Shown in pieces: positions 49,267-60,637 of a DNA stretch of 64,000 bases. The notes under the pieces are model-generated. The model worked only from the letters and a program-made list of their open reading frames with translations, was not told where the DNA came from and made no database searches. The stretch lies in assembly GCF_001422365.1 (NCBI RefSeq), contig NZ_LMMT01000023.1:248001-312000 (forward strand), in the 5' to 3' direction. Both the position numbers and the translations under genes were made by a program. Within the stretch, counting starts at the first letter, position 1; each line of letters begins with the position of its first letter. Source of the stretch: Pseudorhodoferax sp. Leaf265. GTDB lineage: Bacteria > Pseudomonadota > Gammaproteobacteria > Burkholderiales > Burkholderiaceae_C.

Positions 49267-49950
49267 TCAACGCGGCGCCAGCAACCGGTTGGACAGAACG
49301 AGCACCGTGATGGACAACACCGAGGTGATGGCGACCAGCAGCAGTGCGAGATCGTCCTGCCCGGCCTGGCTCGCGTCGTAGATGGCCATGGACAGCGTCT
49401 GCGTCTGCTGCGGAATGGAGCCGGCCACCATCAGCGAAGCGCCGAACTCGCCCATGGCCCGCGCGAAGGCCAGCAGCGTGCCGGCCAGGATGCCGGGCCA
49501 GGCCAGCGGCAGCGTGACGCGCAGGAACACCGACAGAGGTGACTGGCGCAGTGTCGCGGCAGCCGCCTCCAGCGAGCGGTCGACACCGGCGAACGCCGCG
49601 CTGGCCGACTTGAGCACCAGCGGCAACGCCACGATGGCCGAGGCCACCACGGCGCCATGCCAACTGAAGATGATGGAGTAGTCGAAATGTTCGCGCAGCC
49701 AGGCGCCGAGCGGACTGCGCCGACCGGCCAGCACCAGGATGCCATAGCCGACCACGGTGGGCGGCAGCACCAGGGGCAGCATGCAGGCGGCCTCGAGCAG
49801 CTGGCGGCCCGGGAAACGGCAACGCCCCACCAGCCAGCCCAGGCCCATGCCCAGCACCAGCGCAACGGCCGTGGCCCAGGCGGCCACCTGCAGCGACAGG
49901 ATCAGGGGATGCCAGTCCATGCCGGCCAGGAGTGCGCGCGTCGTGTCCAT
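49267..49950 (-). CDS. modB: Molybdate ABC transporter permease
   Basis: A 227-residue permease with five to six helices. It shows the permease EAA-type loop LEAAAATLRQSPLSVFLRVTLPLAWP and the helix LILSLQVAAWATAVALVLGM. The start MDTTRALLAGMDWHP at 49950 gives a normal length; an internal Met 10 codons later is possible. It lies between modE (48 bases) and modC. No modA binding-protein gene lies in the operon. Confidence 0.92.
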   Translation of the reverse strand: MDTTRALLAGMDWHPLILSLQVAAWATAVALVLGMGLGWLVGRCRFPGRQLLEAACMLPLVLPPTVVGYGILVLAGRRSPLGAWLREHFDYSIIFSWHGAVVASAIVALPLVLKSASAAFAGVDRSLEAAAATLRQSPLSVFLRVTLPLAWPGILAGTLLAFARAMGEFGASLMVAGSIPQQTQTLSMAIYDASQAGQDDLALLLVAITSVLSITVLVLSNRLLAPR

Positions 49951-49998
49951 GAAGATACAGCGCGCATTCTGGCATAGCCACCTCAAGCGTCTGGCCGC

Positions 49999-50346
49999 CT
50001 AGGGTGCGAGCAGGCGGTTCAGTGCTGTGATGTCGGCCGCGGCGGCCAGGCGTGCCGTGTTTTCAATCGCGCGGTAGCGTGTGACGAGTTCGATGCCCAC
50101 CTCGGTCAGCGCGGTGCCGCCGCCGTGCGCGCCGCCCGCCGCGGTGTTGACCGCAGGCAGCGCCAACGCACGGTTGGTCTCGTCGATGAGCACCCAGGCC
50201 CGGCGGTAGGACATGCCCAGGTGGCGCGCCGCCGCCGAGATCGAGCCGGTCTCGGCGACGGCCTCCAGCAGGGCGACCTTGCCGGGCCCGATGGCGATGT
50301 TGTCGTCGCGGTAGATGCGCAGGCGGAACTGCACTTTGGATTTCAT
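49999..50346 (-). CDS. modE: ModE-type single-domain molybdate regulator
   Basis: A 115-residue winged-helix protein with LysR-like N-terminal HTH (EAVAETGSISAAARHLGMSYRRAW). It corresponds to the N-terminal half of ModE; the two C-terminal molybdate-binding TOBE (Mop) domains are absent. It is the first gene of a modE-modB-modC operon and probably represses it. Without Mop domains, molybdate sensing must be done elsewhere or by oligomer changes. A longer upstream reading to 50532 is not supported. Confidence 0.85.
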   Translation of the reverse strand: MKSKVQFRLRIYRDDNIAIGPGKVALLEAVAETGSISAAARHLGMSYRRAWVLIDETNRALALPAVNTAAGGAHGGGTALTEVGIELVTRYRAIENTARLAAAADITALNRLLAP

Positions 50347-50506
50347 GGCAGTGCATTGTGCCGGGCACCGGCATGGCGCTTCTGAGAAGCGCATGTCCAA
50401 ATGGAGTCCGGAGTTCCCGAGCTTCTCCACCAAAGTGCGGAAACCCGTGCGTCGCGTCTCAGGTTGAATTTGAAACCAACGTAGACTCACTCGCCAAGGT
50501 TGTCGT

Positions 50507-50519
50507 ATGCAAATTGCAT
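50507..50519. promoter_or_regulatory. Palindrome ATGCAA-A-TTGCAT
   Basis: A 13-base palindrome with a single central base lies 160 bases before modE and 34 bases before the lipoprotein gene start on the other strand, in an AT-richer stretch. It could be an operator. Confidence 0.35.
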
Positions 50520-50552
50520 TTTTGGTATTCATTTCAACCGTAAATCACTTCG

Positions 50553-51317
50553 ATGTCCTCATTCCACTCTCGCTCCTCCACCTTCCTCATGACGCTTGCT
50601 GCTGTTGCCGCGCTCTCCGCGTGCGGCGGCGGTGGCGGAGATGGGGACAGCACCCCGGAAACGCCTGCATCCGCAGAGGGGGTTTACTAAGGTAGCCTGG
50701 GGGCCGCGACCACGGGGCAGTACGCAGCCATCGTGCTGGAGAACGGAGAATCGTGGGCACTCTACAGCTTCAACGGCGGCGGTGGCTTCCTGCACGCGCA
50801 CGGCAGCTCGGCCAACGGGTCCTTCAGCGCCAACGATGTACTGGACTATGGCGCGGCGCCTCCCGTTGCAGGCACTGTTTCGGCCAGCTACAACGCGTCA
50901 GCTGGAACCATTCAAGGCCAGTACGTGTTTGGCAATGACGTGGTTCCCTTCTCGGCCAGGAGATCTACCCAGGGTTACCGGTATGACATCCCCGCAGACC
51001 CGGCCAGCATCACCGGCAACTGGACGCTCGCGTCCTGGGCGGATCAATCCATGCGGCTCCAAGTGGCGACTGATGGCACGCTTTCCGGCACCGGGCCGAG
51101 CGGTTGCCTTCTGGCGGGCAGCCTGACACCACGGCCCTCCGGCAAGAACGTTTTCAATGCTGCGCTGCGCTTCAGCAGCGCCTGTGCGCAACCAGATCTG
51201 GTGGCGAACGGCGTCGCCATCGTCGTCGTGGAAGACGGTGAACCGGCTCTGATGGTGATGGGCCAAAGTGCTGACCGGAAGATCGGCACCATCGCGCTAG
51301 GCACGCGCACGCCCTGA
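50553..51317 (+). pseudogene. Lipoprotein gene with in-frame nonsense codon
   Basis: Translation from the ATG at 50553 gives a lipoprotein signal peptide with lipobox LSAC (MTLAAVAALSAC then GGGGG). After 45 codons a TAA at 50688-50690 interrupts it (EGVY-stop-GSLG). Beyond the stop the same frame stays open for 209 codons (QYAAIVLENGESWALYSF onwards, ending GTRTP). The simplest explanation is a single-base change of a Gln or Glu codon to TAA. The mature part looks like a beta-rich secreted protein of unknown function. If internal GTG or ATG starts downstream are used, only an unlipidated fragment would be made. Confidence 0.75.
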
Positions 51318-51342
51318 GACCGGTAGCGGCGCGCCGCCGCGC

Positions 51343-51690
51343 TCAGCGGTGGGCGCCGGTGCGCCCCAGCAGCCACCCGATCACCAGCGCCGTGGCGACT
51401 GCCTTGAGCGGCCGCGCGGCCACGTACGCGCACGCGCCATCGAGCAACTGGTTGGGCGCGGCGCGCACACGGTCGATCCGGTGGTCCAGGCGCTGCGCGG
51501 CGCCGGCGACGCCGCTGGCCACGCGGTCCACGGTCTGGTGCGCGCCGGCAGAGACGCGCTCCACGGCGTGGTGCACGGGCTGGGCCACCCGGTCGATGGT
51601 GGAGTGCAGGTTCTCACCCACTTCGTGCACGCCGCGTTGCAACTTGCCGTCGTCCAGGGACGGGGTGAATGCCGGGGTGTCGTTGTGCAT
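51343..51690 (-). CDS. DUF883-like membrane-anchored protein
   Basis: A 115-residue protein with an amphipathic helix-rich N-terminal part (VHEVGENLHSTIDRVAQPVHHAV) and a C-terminal membrane segment (ARPLKAVATALVIGWLLGRTGAHR), as in YqjD/ElaB/DUF883 proteins. Some of these tether ribosomes at the inner membrane in stationary phase. The start is MHNDTPAFTPSLDDG at 51690. It is an isolated gene. Confidence 0.7.
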   Translation of the reverse strand: MHNDTPAFTPSLDDGKLQRGVHEVGENLHSTIDRVAQPVHHAVERVSAGAHQTVDRVASGVAGAAQRLDHRIDRVRAAPNQLLDGACAYVAARPLKAVATALVIGWLLGRTGAHR

Positions 51691-51797
51691 GCTGAACTCC
51701 TGTTCGTTGGGTAGATCGGGCCCAGCGTACGCAAGGCACCGGCTGCCCGCTGTCAGAGAGCGGCGATACGGCTGTAGGACACCTGCTGGCGTGGCGT

Positions 51798-53954
51798 TCA
51801 GGCTGCCGTGGGCTGGCGCTGGTCGTGCACGAACGCGGCAAACTCTGCAGCGGGCAGCGGCTTGCTGAACAGGAAGCCCTGCAGTTCGTCGCAACCTCGC
51901 TCGCGCAGGAAGGTCTGCTGGACCCGGTTCTCCACGCCCTCGGCGACGACGTGCAACTTGAGCGTGCGCGCCATCTGCAAGATGGCCTCGGTCAGGCCGC
52001 GGTCCTCCGGATCGCTGGCCAGATCGGCGATGAAGGAGCGGTCGATCTTGAGCGTGTCGATCGGGAACTGCTTGAGTGTGGACAGCGAGGAATAGCCGGT
52101 GCCGAAATCGTCGATGGCAATCCGCACGCCCAGCGACTTGAGCGAGCGCAGCAGCCGGCGACCCGCCTCGGCGTCCTGCATGATCGCGCTCTCGGTGATC
52201 TCCAGCTCCAGCTGGCGGCCGTCCAGTCCGGTCTCGTGCAGGATGGACACGATGTCGGTCAACAGGTCGGGATCGCTGAACTGGCGTGGCGACAGGTTCA
52301 CGGCCACCGTCAGGCCGTCCAGCCCCTGGGCTTGCCAGGCCATGTTCTGCCGGCAGGCTTGGCGCAGCGCCCACTTGCCCAACGGCACGATCAGCCCGGT
52401 TTCCTCGGCCACGGGAATGAACTGCTCTGGCGAGACCATGCCCAACCCCGGGCTGGGCCAGCGCAGCAGTGCCTCCATGCCCGTGATGCGGCCGCTGCGC
52501 AGGTCGAGCTTGGGCTGGTAGTGCAGCTCCAGTTCCCCGAGGTCCAGCGCGCAGCGCAGCCTTGATTCCAGTTCCAGCCGGGCGATCGAGTTGTCGTCGC
52601 GCGCGGGGGAGTAGAAGGCGAAACTGTTCTTGCCCGCGGCCTTGGCCTGGTACATGGCGATGTCGGCGTACTTCATGAGTGTCTGCCCATCGCTGCCGTC
52701 GCGGCCATGGCGGCTGATGCCCACGCTGGCCGTCACACGCAGTTCGTAACCGGGAATGGCGAAGGGCTTGGCGACGGCCTGCAGGATCTTGTGCGCCACG
52801 GCCTCGGCATGGCGGTCGCTGCGCAACTCGTCCACGAGCACGACGAACTCGTCGCCTCCCAAACGCGCGATCGCATCGCCGGCGCGCAGGGTCTGGCGCA
52901 GGCGGTGGGCCACCTCCTGCAGCAGCGCATCGCCGGCGCCATGCCCCAGCGTGTCGTTGATCTGCTTGAAACGGTCCAGGTCGACGAAGAACAAGCCGAA
53001 GGGGTGGTGTCCGCGTTCGGCGCGGGCCACCGCGTCGGCCAGCAGCGCACCGAACTGGTTGCGGTTGGGCAAGGCCGTGAGGCTGTCGTGGTAGGCCAGG
53101 TACTCGATGCGCTCGGCAGCTTCCTGCTGGCGCGTGATGCCGTCCTGTAGCAGCGCATTGCTGCGCGCCAGGTCGGCATGGCGCTCCTGCAGCGCAGCGT
53201 GCTGGCGCTGCAGGTCCGCCGCCATGCGGTTGACGGCTGCGGCCAGCCGGCCGACCTCGTCGTTGGAACGTACGCGCAGGCGCGCGCCGTGGTTGCCGGC
53301 TGCCACCAAGGCCACCGTGTGTTCGAGTTCCGCCAGGGGGCGCACCAGCGCGTGCGTGACACGAAAGGCCATGATCCAGCCCAGCACGGCCAGGATGAAG
53401 GTCGCCACCACGGTCAGCAGCGCGGCCTGCTTGGCCTCGGCCATCAGCGTGTCGTAGACCTGGGTGTACTCGAACACCACGGCATCGCCGCCATGCAGGC
53501 CGGCCGGGCCGTCGGACCCCGGCAGCGGCACCACGACCTGGTGCGCCTCGCTGCCGTCGGACACGTCGGGGCCGACGAAGTCGCGCGGCCGGCCCTCTGC
53601 CACGGCCTGCGCGATCTCGGGCACATGGTAGGTCTGACCGATGACGCCGCGGTCGGTGGCGGCGACAACGACACCGTTGCCATCGACGAGGAAAATGTCG
53701 CGGTCGAACAGCACGCCCAGGCTGTCAAAGTAACTCTGCCGGTCGCGCTGCGCCGTGCCCGACTGGTCGGACATGCGCGCCACCGCCACGGCCACATGCT
53801 GTGCCTCCTGCAGCGCCGCACGTTGCGCGCCCACCAGCTGCAACACCACGGCCGCGCCGGCCAGAACGATGAAGCCCGCCAGCATCACCAGAAAGGCACC
53901 CAGCAACTTCAGGCGGATGCTCATTTCGGGAAACAGGTTGGGGAACAGGCTCAT
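51798..53954 (-). CDS. Membrane diguanylate cyclase/phosphodiesterase (GGDEF-EAL)
   Basis: A 718-residue c-di-GMP enzyme. N-terminal membrane helix (IRLKLLGAFLVMLAGFIVLAG), a periplasmic sensor domain (about 40-175), a second helix and HAMP-like region, then GGDEF (ARLGGDEFVVLVDE) and EAL (MEALLRW) with the downstream metal motifs DDFGTGYSS and ITESAIM. Both active-site signatures are intact, so both synthesis and breakdown are possible. An alternative start is 10 codons later. It lies 85 bases after the chemoreceptor gene in the same direction. Confidence 0.93.
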   Translation of the reverse strand: MSLFPNLFPEMSIRLKLLGAFLVMLAGFIVLAGAAVVLQLVGAQRAALQEAQHVAVAVARMSDQSGTAQRDRQSYFDSLGVLFDRDIFLVDGNGVVVAATDRGVIGQTYHVPEIAQAVAEGRPRDFVGPDVSDGSEAHQVVVPLPGSDGPAGLHGGDAVVFEYTQVYDTLMAEAKQAALLTVVATFILAVLGWIMAFRVTHALVRPLAELEHTVALVAAGNHGARLRVRSNDEVGRLAAAVNRMAADLQRQHAALQERHADLARSNALLQDGITRQQEAAERIEYLAYHDSLTALPNRNQFGALLADAVARAERGHHPFGLFFVDLDRFKQINDTLGHGAGDALLQEVAHRLRQTLRAGDAIARLGGDEFVVLVDELRSDRHAEAVAHKILQAVAKPFAIPGYELRVTASVGISRHGRDGSDGQTLMKYADIAMYQAKAAGKNSFAFYSPARDDNSIARLELESRLRCALDLGELELHYQPKLDLRSGRITGMEALLRWPSPGLGMVSPEQFIPVAEETGLIVPLGKWALRQACRQNMAWQAQGLDGLTVAVNLSPRQFSDPDLLTDIVSILHETGLDGRQLELEITESAIMQDAEAGRRLLRSLKSLGVRIAIDDFGTGYSSLSTLKQFPIDTLKIDRSFIADLASDPEDRGLTEAILQMARTLKLHVVAEGVENRVQQTFLRERGCDELQGFLFSKPLPAAEFAAFVHDQRQPTAA

Positions 53955-54039
53955 TGCGGTGTCAGGCTCCTTGGCGGTGCCCGGGACTGTGCCGCCAGTC
54001 CCTCCCTGGAATGTGGCGCAATCGTGTCGGACCGGGCCT

Positions 54040-55611
54040 TCAACCCATGCCGATGCGGAATACTCCCACCTGCTGCGCCAGCTGGTCGGCCTGGGTGCGC
54101 ATCGCGGCAGCCGACGCCGCGGACTGCTCCACCAGCGCCGCGTTCTGCTGCGTCACGGCATCCATGTCGGCGATCGCCTGGTTGATCTGGTCGATGCCCT
54201 GCGATTGCTCCTGGCTCGCGGCGGCGATCTCGGCGACGATGGCCGACACGCGCTGCACGCTGTCCACGATTTCCTGCATGGTCGCGCCGGCCTGATGCAC
54301 CAGGCCGCTGCTGTGCTCTGCGTTCTGCACCGAGGCCTGGATCAACGTGCGCACCTCCTTGGCCGCCTCGGCTGAGCGTTGTGCCAGATGGCGCACCTCG
54401 CCGGCCACCACCGCGAAGCCCCGGCCCTGCTCGCCAGCGCGCGCCGCCTCCACGGCCGCGTTCAGCGCGAGGATGTTGGTCTGGAACGCGATGCCGTCGA
54501 TCACGCCGATGATGTCCACGATCTTGCGCGAGGAGGCTGTCAGCGTCTCCATCGTCGCCACCACCTCGGTCACCACCGCCCCACCCTTGCCCGCCACCTG
54601 CGAGGCCGTGGCCGACAGCTGGCTCGCCTGGCGTGCGTTGTCGGCGTTCTGCTTGACGGTGCCGGTCAGTTGCTCCATCGAGGCCGCGGTCTGCTCCAGC
54701 GCGCTGGCCTGGCGCTCGGTCCGCGCCGACAGGTCATGGTTGCCCGCCGCGATCTCGCTGGAGGCCGCGGCGATCGCATCCGCACCCTGGCGCACACCGC
54801 CCACGATGCCGGCGATGCTGTCGCGCATGCCGCGCATCGCATGCAGCAGGCTGCGCTCGGCCCGGGCCGGCACGGCGATGGCCACGTCGAGTTCGCCCCG
54901 GGCGATGCGGTGCGCGACCTCGACCGCATAGGCCGGCTCGCCGCCCAGCTGGCGCAGCAGCCCGCGCGCGACCAGCACGCCGACGCCGACCAGCACCGCG
55001 CCCAGCACCAGCGCCGCGAGGCCGAAGCGCAGCAGGCGCTGGCGGAAGGTGGCTTCCACGGTGTCCACATAGACGCCCGAGCCGATGATCCAGCCCCAGG
55101 GCTGGAAGGCCTGCACGTAGGAGGTCTTGGGCACCGGCTTGTCGCTGCCCGGCTTGGGCCACAGGTAGGGCACGTGGCCCGCGCCCGCGGCGCGGGCCAC
55201 GTTGACAAACTCGACGAACAGGCGTTTGCCCGTGGGGTCCTTGTTTTCCGACAGGTTCTTGCCGTCCAGCTCGGGCCGGATCGGGTGCATCACCATGGTC
55301 GGCGTGAAGTCGTTGATCCAGAAGTACTCCGCGCCGCTGTACCGCATGGCCTTGATGGTGGCCATGGCCTGGCGCTTGGCATCGGCCTCGGAGAGCCGGC
55401 CTGCGGCCGCCTCGCGCTGGTAGTGCACGAGCACGCTGTGGGCGGCCTCCACGTTCTGGCGCACGCTGGCCTGGCGCTCCTCCATGATGAGGTTGCGCTC
55501 GGACCACAGGAAGGCTGCGGACAGCGCCAACACGCCCGCCAGCGCGCAGGCGATCAGGATGCCCAGGCGCTGGGCGGTGCCGAGGGGACGCGGAGCGGAT
55601 GCTGCAGCCAT
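54040..55611 (-). CDS. Methyl-accepting chemotaxis protein with Cache domain
   Basis: A 523-residue receptor. Membrane helices flank a periplasmic single-Cache domain ([22 protein letters not shown], residues about 35-185). A HAMP-type region and the cytoplasmic signalling hairpin follow, with the conserved tip [24 protein letters not shown]. No C-terminal NWETF-type methylase tether is seen. The periplasmic domain type often senses small carboxylates such as pyruvate or acetate. Located next to the c-di-GMP enzyme gene; with flhDC nearby it fits motility control. Confidence 0.93.
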   Translation of the reverse strand: MAAASAPRPLGTAQRLGILIACALAGVLALSAAFLWSERNLIMEERQASVRQNVEAAHSVLVHYQREAAAGRLSEADAKRQAMATIKAMRYSGAEYFWINDFTPTMVMHPIRPELDGKNLSENKDPTGKRLFVEFVNVARAAGAGHVPYLWPKPGSDKPVPKTSYVQAFQPWGWIIGSGVYVDTVEATFRQRLLRFGLAALVLGAVLVGVGVLVARGLLRQLGGEPAYAVEVAHRIARGELDVAIAVPARAERSLLHAMRGMRDSIAGIVGGVRQGADAIAAASSEIAAGNHDLSARTERQASALEQTAASMEQLTGTVKQNADNARQASQLSATASQVAGKGGAVVTEVVATMETLTASSRKIVDIIGVIDGIAFQTNILALNAAVEAARAGEQGRGFAVVAGEVRHLAQRSAEAAKEVRTLIQASVQNAEHSSGLVHQAGATMQEIVDSVQRVSAIVAEIAAASQEQSQGIDQINQAIADMDAVTQQNAALVEQSAASAAAMRTQADQLAQQVGVFRIGMG

Positions 55612-55698
55612 GTGGGACCCGGCCGTTTTGGCCGCCAGAGCTCAGAATCCACCCACAATATCCGAAGGAATTGGTTCGAAAATAGAGCGAACCCGTAG

Positions 55699-58077
<2,379 letters not shown>

Positions 58078-58155
58078 GCGGCGATTGTAGGAAGCGGCCG
58101 CTGTGGTAATTTCCGCCGCAGTTCAGCCCCATGCGACGCGCCAAGGAGGCTCCCC

Positions 58156-58848
58156 ATGTTTTCCATCTACGGCGTCAGCGGGCGCCAGTTCACCGGCTCG
58201 GCCGAGCAGCTGCGTCAGATCGAACGCGTGAACGCAGCCGCGCGCACACGCCGCATCGATTCCAACGAGGAGGTGCTGCCCGAGCGCGTATCGGCCGATC
58301 CGACGCTGACCACGCCGCTGGAGCCAGTCGCCGTGCCGGCCGCGGGCACCACGGTGGCGAGCCGGACAGCGCTGGCCGCCTACGCTCAGACCGGCGCGCC
58401 CGAAACCCAGCGCCAGCCGCTCACACGCGTGGCCGAGATCATGCGCACGCCTGCGCTCACGCTGCCCGAGAGCATGCCCGTGCTGGAGGCCTGGAAGCTG
58501 CTGGCCTACCACGGCCATGCGCAGGCGCCGGTGGTGAGCAGTTCAGGGATGCTGGTGGGCCTGTTGCTGCGCGCCGACCTGCTGCGGCCCGAGCGCCTGG
58601 CGCACCCGGATCTTGCGCAGGAAACCTGGGCTCGGGCCATGGCCCAGCCCGTGGGCGAACTGATGTGGACACCGGTGCCCAGCACCTCGGCCGACAACGA
58701 GATCCGCCGCGTGGCCGCCGTGCTCCACGAGGACGGCCTGCCCGGGCTGCCCGTGGTGGACGATGCGGGCGCCGTGGTCGGCTTCGTCTCGCGCAGCGAC
58801 ATCGTGCGCGCCGTGGCGCACGAGCCGCCGCTGGACCTCTGGAGCTAG
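58156..58848 (+). CDS. Tandem CBS-domain protein
   Basis: A 230-residue protein with two CBS domains: one around residues 95-150 (AEIMRTPALTLPESMPVLEAW), the other around 165-225 (PVGELMWTPVPSTSADNE). The N-terminal 80 residues are unstructured-looking (VYGVSG-type start MFSIYGVSGRQFTGSAEQL). CBS pairs sense adenosine nucleotides, but no enzyme domain is attached. An AAGGAG ribosome-binding site precedes the ATG. It is 13 bases from the convergent flhC gene stop; the link to flagella is unknown. Confidence 0.85.
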   Translation: MFSIYGVSGRQFTGSAEQLRQIERVNAAARTRRIDSNEEVLPERVSADPTLTTPLEPVAVPAAGTTVASRTALAAYAQTGAPETQRQPLTRVAEIMRTPALTLPESMPVLEAWKLLAYHGHAQAPVVSSSGMLVGLLLRADLLRPERLAHPDLAQETWARAMAQPVGELMWTPVPSTSADNEIRRVAAVLHEDGLPGLPVVDDAGAVVGFVSRSDIVRAVAHEPPLDLWS

Positions 58849-58861
58849 CGCACCACGCCGC

Positions 58862-59407
58862 TCACTGCAGCATCAGCGAGCGTTCGCCCTTGCACTTGCC
58901 CGCACGTGCCGGCGGGTTGCACAGGCCGCACAGGTAGGTTCGCGGGTTCTCGTAGAGCTCGGAGACGAATTTGCCGCCGCAGCTGCTGCAGGCCGTCATG
59001 TTGAGCATGTTGGCGTCGACGAACTTGACCAGGCGCCAGGCCCGCGTGAACGAGAGCAGCGGGTCGATCTCGGCCGCCTCGACCTGCTCCAGGTACAGCC
59101 GGTAGGCCTTGGTCAGCATGTCGATCGGGTCCATGTCCATGCTCTTGGACAGGTACTCGTAGATGTTCAGAAACAGCGAGGAGTGGATGTTCTCCTGCCA
59201 GGACAGGAACCAGTCCGTGGAAAACGGCAACTGTCCCTTGGACGGCGACTTGCCCGCCACTTCCTTGTACAGGCGCAGCAGCCGCTCGTAGGAGAGGTCG
59301 GTCTCGGACTCCAGCACCTGCATGCGGGCACCCATCTGGATCAGCATCGCGGCGCGCTCGATCTGGCGCGAATCGTTCAGCACACTTTTGGTCGAGGCGG
59401 CGGCCAT
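58862..59407 (-). CDS. flhC: Flagellar transcriptional regulator FlhC
   Basis: A 181-residue subunit of the FlhD4C2 activator that turns on class II flagellar genes. The zinc site cysteines are visible in TACSSCGGKF and LCGLCNPP. The N-terminal helical part (IERAAMLIQMGARMQVLESET) matches FlhC. It is 27 bases after flhD and cotranscribed with it. Confidence 0.96.
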   Translation of the reverse strand: MAAASTKSVLNDSRQIERAAMLIQMGARMQVLESETDLSYERLLRLYKEVAGKSPSKGQLPFSTDWFLSWQENIHSSLFLNIYEYLSKSMDMDPIDMLTKAYRLYLEQVEAAEIDPLLSFTRAWRLVKFVDANMLNMTACSSCGGKFVSELYENPRTYLCGLCNPPARAGKCKGERSLMLQ

Positions 59408-59434
59408 GGCTTTGCTCCTGCAGGCAGTGGGGGC

Positions 59435-59761
59435 TTAGATGACTTCGGCCAGGCGGCCGGCCATCAGGATATTGGCGTGCAGCTTGTTGGTGGCCTCGTT
59501 GCCGACCTTCTTCACGTCGTGGTTGGTCAACAGGTTCCAGACCAGGTTGTCGTCCACGCGGAAGTGGCACAGCAGCATGTTGCTGGAGGCCAGCTTGAGG
59601 ATCTGCGCCGCCGACAGCGTGCCCAGGATGTCGGCCGCTTCTTCCTGGATGCCCAGGCGGAACAGTGCCGCCGCCTTGTCCTGGCGGATCAGGTTCTGGG
59701 CCAGCATCAGGTAGGTGAGGTTGGCTTCGCGGATCTCGGCAATGATCTGTTCGGTGTTCAT
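59435..59761 (-). CDS. flhD: Flagellar transcriptional regulator FlhD
   Basis: A 108-residue helical protein (LTYLMLAQNLIRQDKAAALFRLGI and ILKLASSNMLLCHFRVDD) that forms the master regulator with FlhC. The start MNTEQIIAEIREANLTYL at 59761 is the normal family start. Two inverted repeats lie in the 196-base upstream region. Confidence 0.96.
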   Translation of the reverse strand: MNTEQIIAEIREANLTYLMLAQNLIRQDKAAALFRLGIQEEAADILGTLSAAQILKLASSNMLLCHFRVDDNLVWNLLTNHDVKKVGNEATNKLHANILMAGRLAEVI

Positions 59762-59795
59762 GGCGGCACTCCTTGGCAAGTCACCGGATCCGAAG

Positions 59796-59814
59796 GCCTG
59801 CATCTACTGCAGGC
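59796..59814. promoter_or_regulatory. Inverted repeat upstream of flhD
   Basis: GCCTGCA-TCTAC-TGCAGGC: perfect seven-base arms, 35 bases before the flhD start. It is likely in the 5' leader, where a hairpin or an operator could affect translation or transcription. Confidence 0.45.
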
Positions 59815-59910
59815 GAGGGGTCGTGATCCGTTGAAATGGATTGTGGTTGCCACCCAAAAGCTTTTGAGTCGGGGGTTGGATGGACGCCGCGTCTCCCGCG
59901 CCGGCGCGCC

Positions 59911-59931
59911 CTGTAGGAAAACGCCCTACAG
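59911..59931. promoter_or_regulatory. Second inverted repeat upstream of flhD
   Basis: CTGTAGG-N7-CCTACAG: perfect seven-base arms about 150 bases before flhD and 27 bases from the convergent DUF2242 gene stop. It lacks a T-tract, so a protein site or a repeat element is more likely than a terminator. Confidence 0.4.
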
Positions 59932-59957
59932 CGGCGTCTCGCGCCGGCCTACCGGCC

Positions 59958-60551
59958 TCACGCGGCCGGCTGGTCCGGATGCGGCGGCCGGCCGCCGCCT
60001 TCCTGCTGCCGTTCTTCCTCGTCGTCGTCGAGCAGGAAGCGGTTGATCAGCTGGAACAGGCGCTCGTAGAACTCCTGGGCGTCGATGGTCTCGCTGCCGA
60101 TGCGCACCAGCGAATCGTCGCTGGCCGCGAACGGCAGCGACACCGAGCCCACCGCGCCCACGCCCAGGCTGGCCGCCGTGGCGCTTTTCTTGAGCGAGAA
60201 CCGGTCCTGCTGCGCGGTGACGAAGCCCAGCGTGCTCTTGCCGCTGCGCGTCTCGGGTGCGCAGACGACGCGGATCTCCATCTGCACATGGGTGTCCACG
60301 CCCGGCTGAAAGTTCTTGCGGCCGTCCACCAGGTCCTTGGTCGAGGTGTTGATCAGGTAGCCCTGGCTGAGCAGCGCACGGCGCGCGGCCTCGCAGGTTT
60401 CCGCGGGCGTGGCGCCGAAGCTGCGCGAATAGGTCGAACTCGAATCGAAATGCTCCTGCGGCGCCAGCTTCTGCCGTGGCAGCTGGCAGCCGCTGAGCAG
60501 CGCGAGCGACAGCGCGCCGAGGGCGAGGATGCGGGAGGGCCGGTGGATCAT
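59958..60551 (-). CDS. DUF2242-type lipoprotein
   Basis: A 197-residue protein with a lipobox (LALLSGCQL) after MIHRPSRILALGALS. The central segment FQPGVDTHVQMEIRVVCAPE and the charged C-terminal tail DDDEEERQQEG match the DUF2242 pattern. The start is at 60551; an in-frame Met 30 codons earlier would displace the signal peptide. Function unknown. Confidence 0.78.
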   Translation of the reverse strand: MIHRPSRILALGALSLALLSGCQLPRQKLAPQEHFDSSSTYSRSFGATPAETCEAARRALLSQGYLINTSTKDLVDGRKNFQPGVDTHVQMEIRVVCAPETRSGKSTLGFVTAQQDRFSLKKSATAASLGVGAVGSVSLPFAASDDSLVRIGSETIDAQEFYERLFQLINRFLLDDDEEERQQEGGGRPPHPDQPAA

Positions 60552-60637
60552 GTCGTTGGGAAGCGGGCTGCGCGAAAGTGTAGGCCACGCCCATGGCAAG
60601 AAGTTCCCGCGCACCGCACACGCAGCAGGGACTTGCA

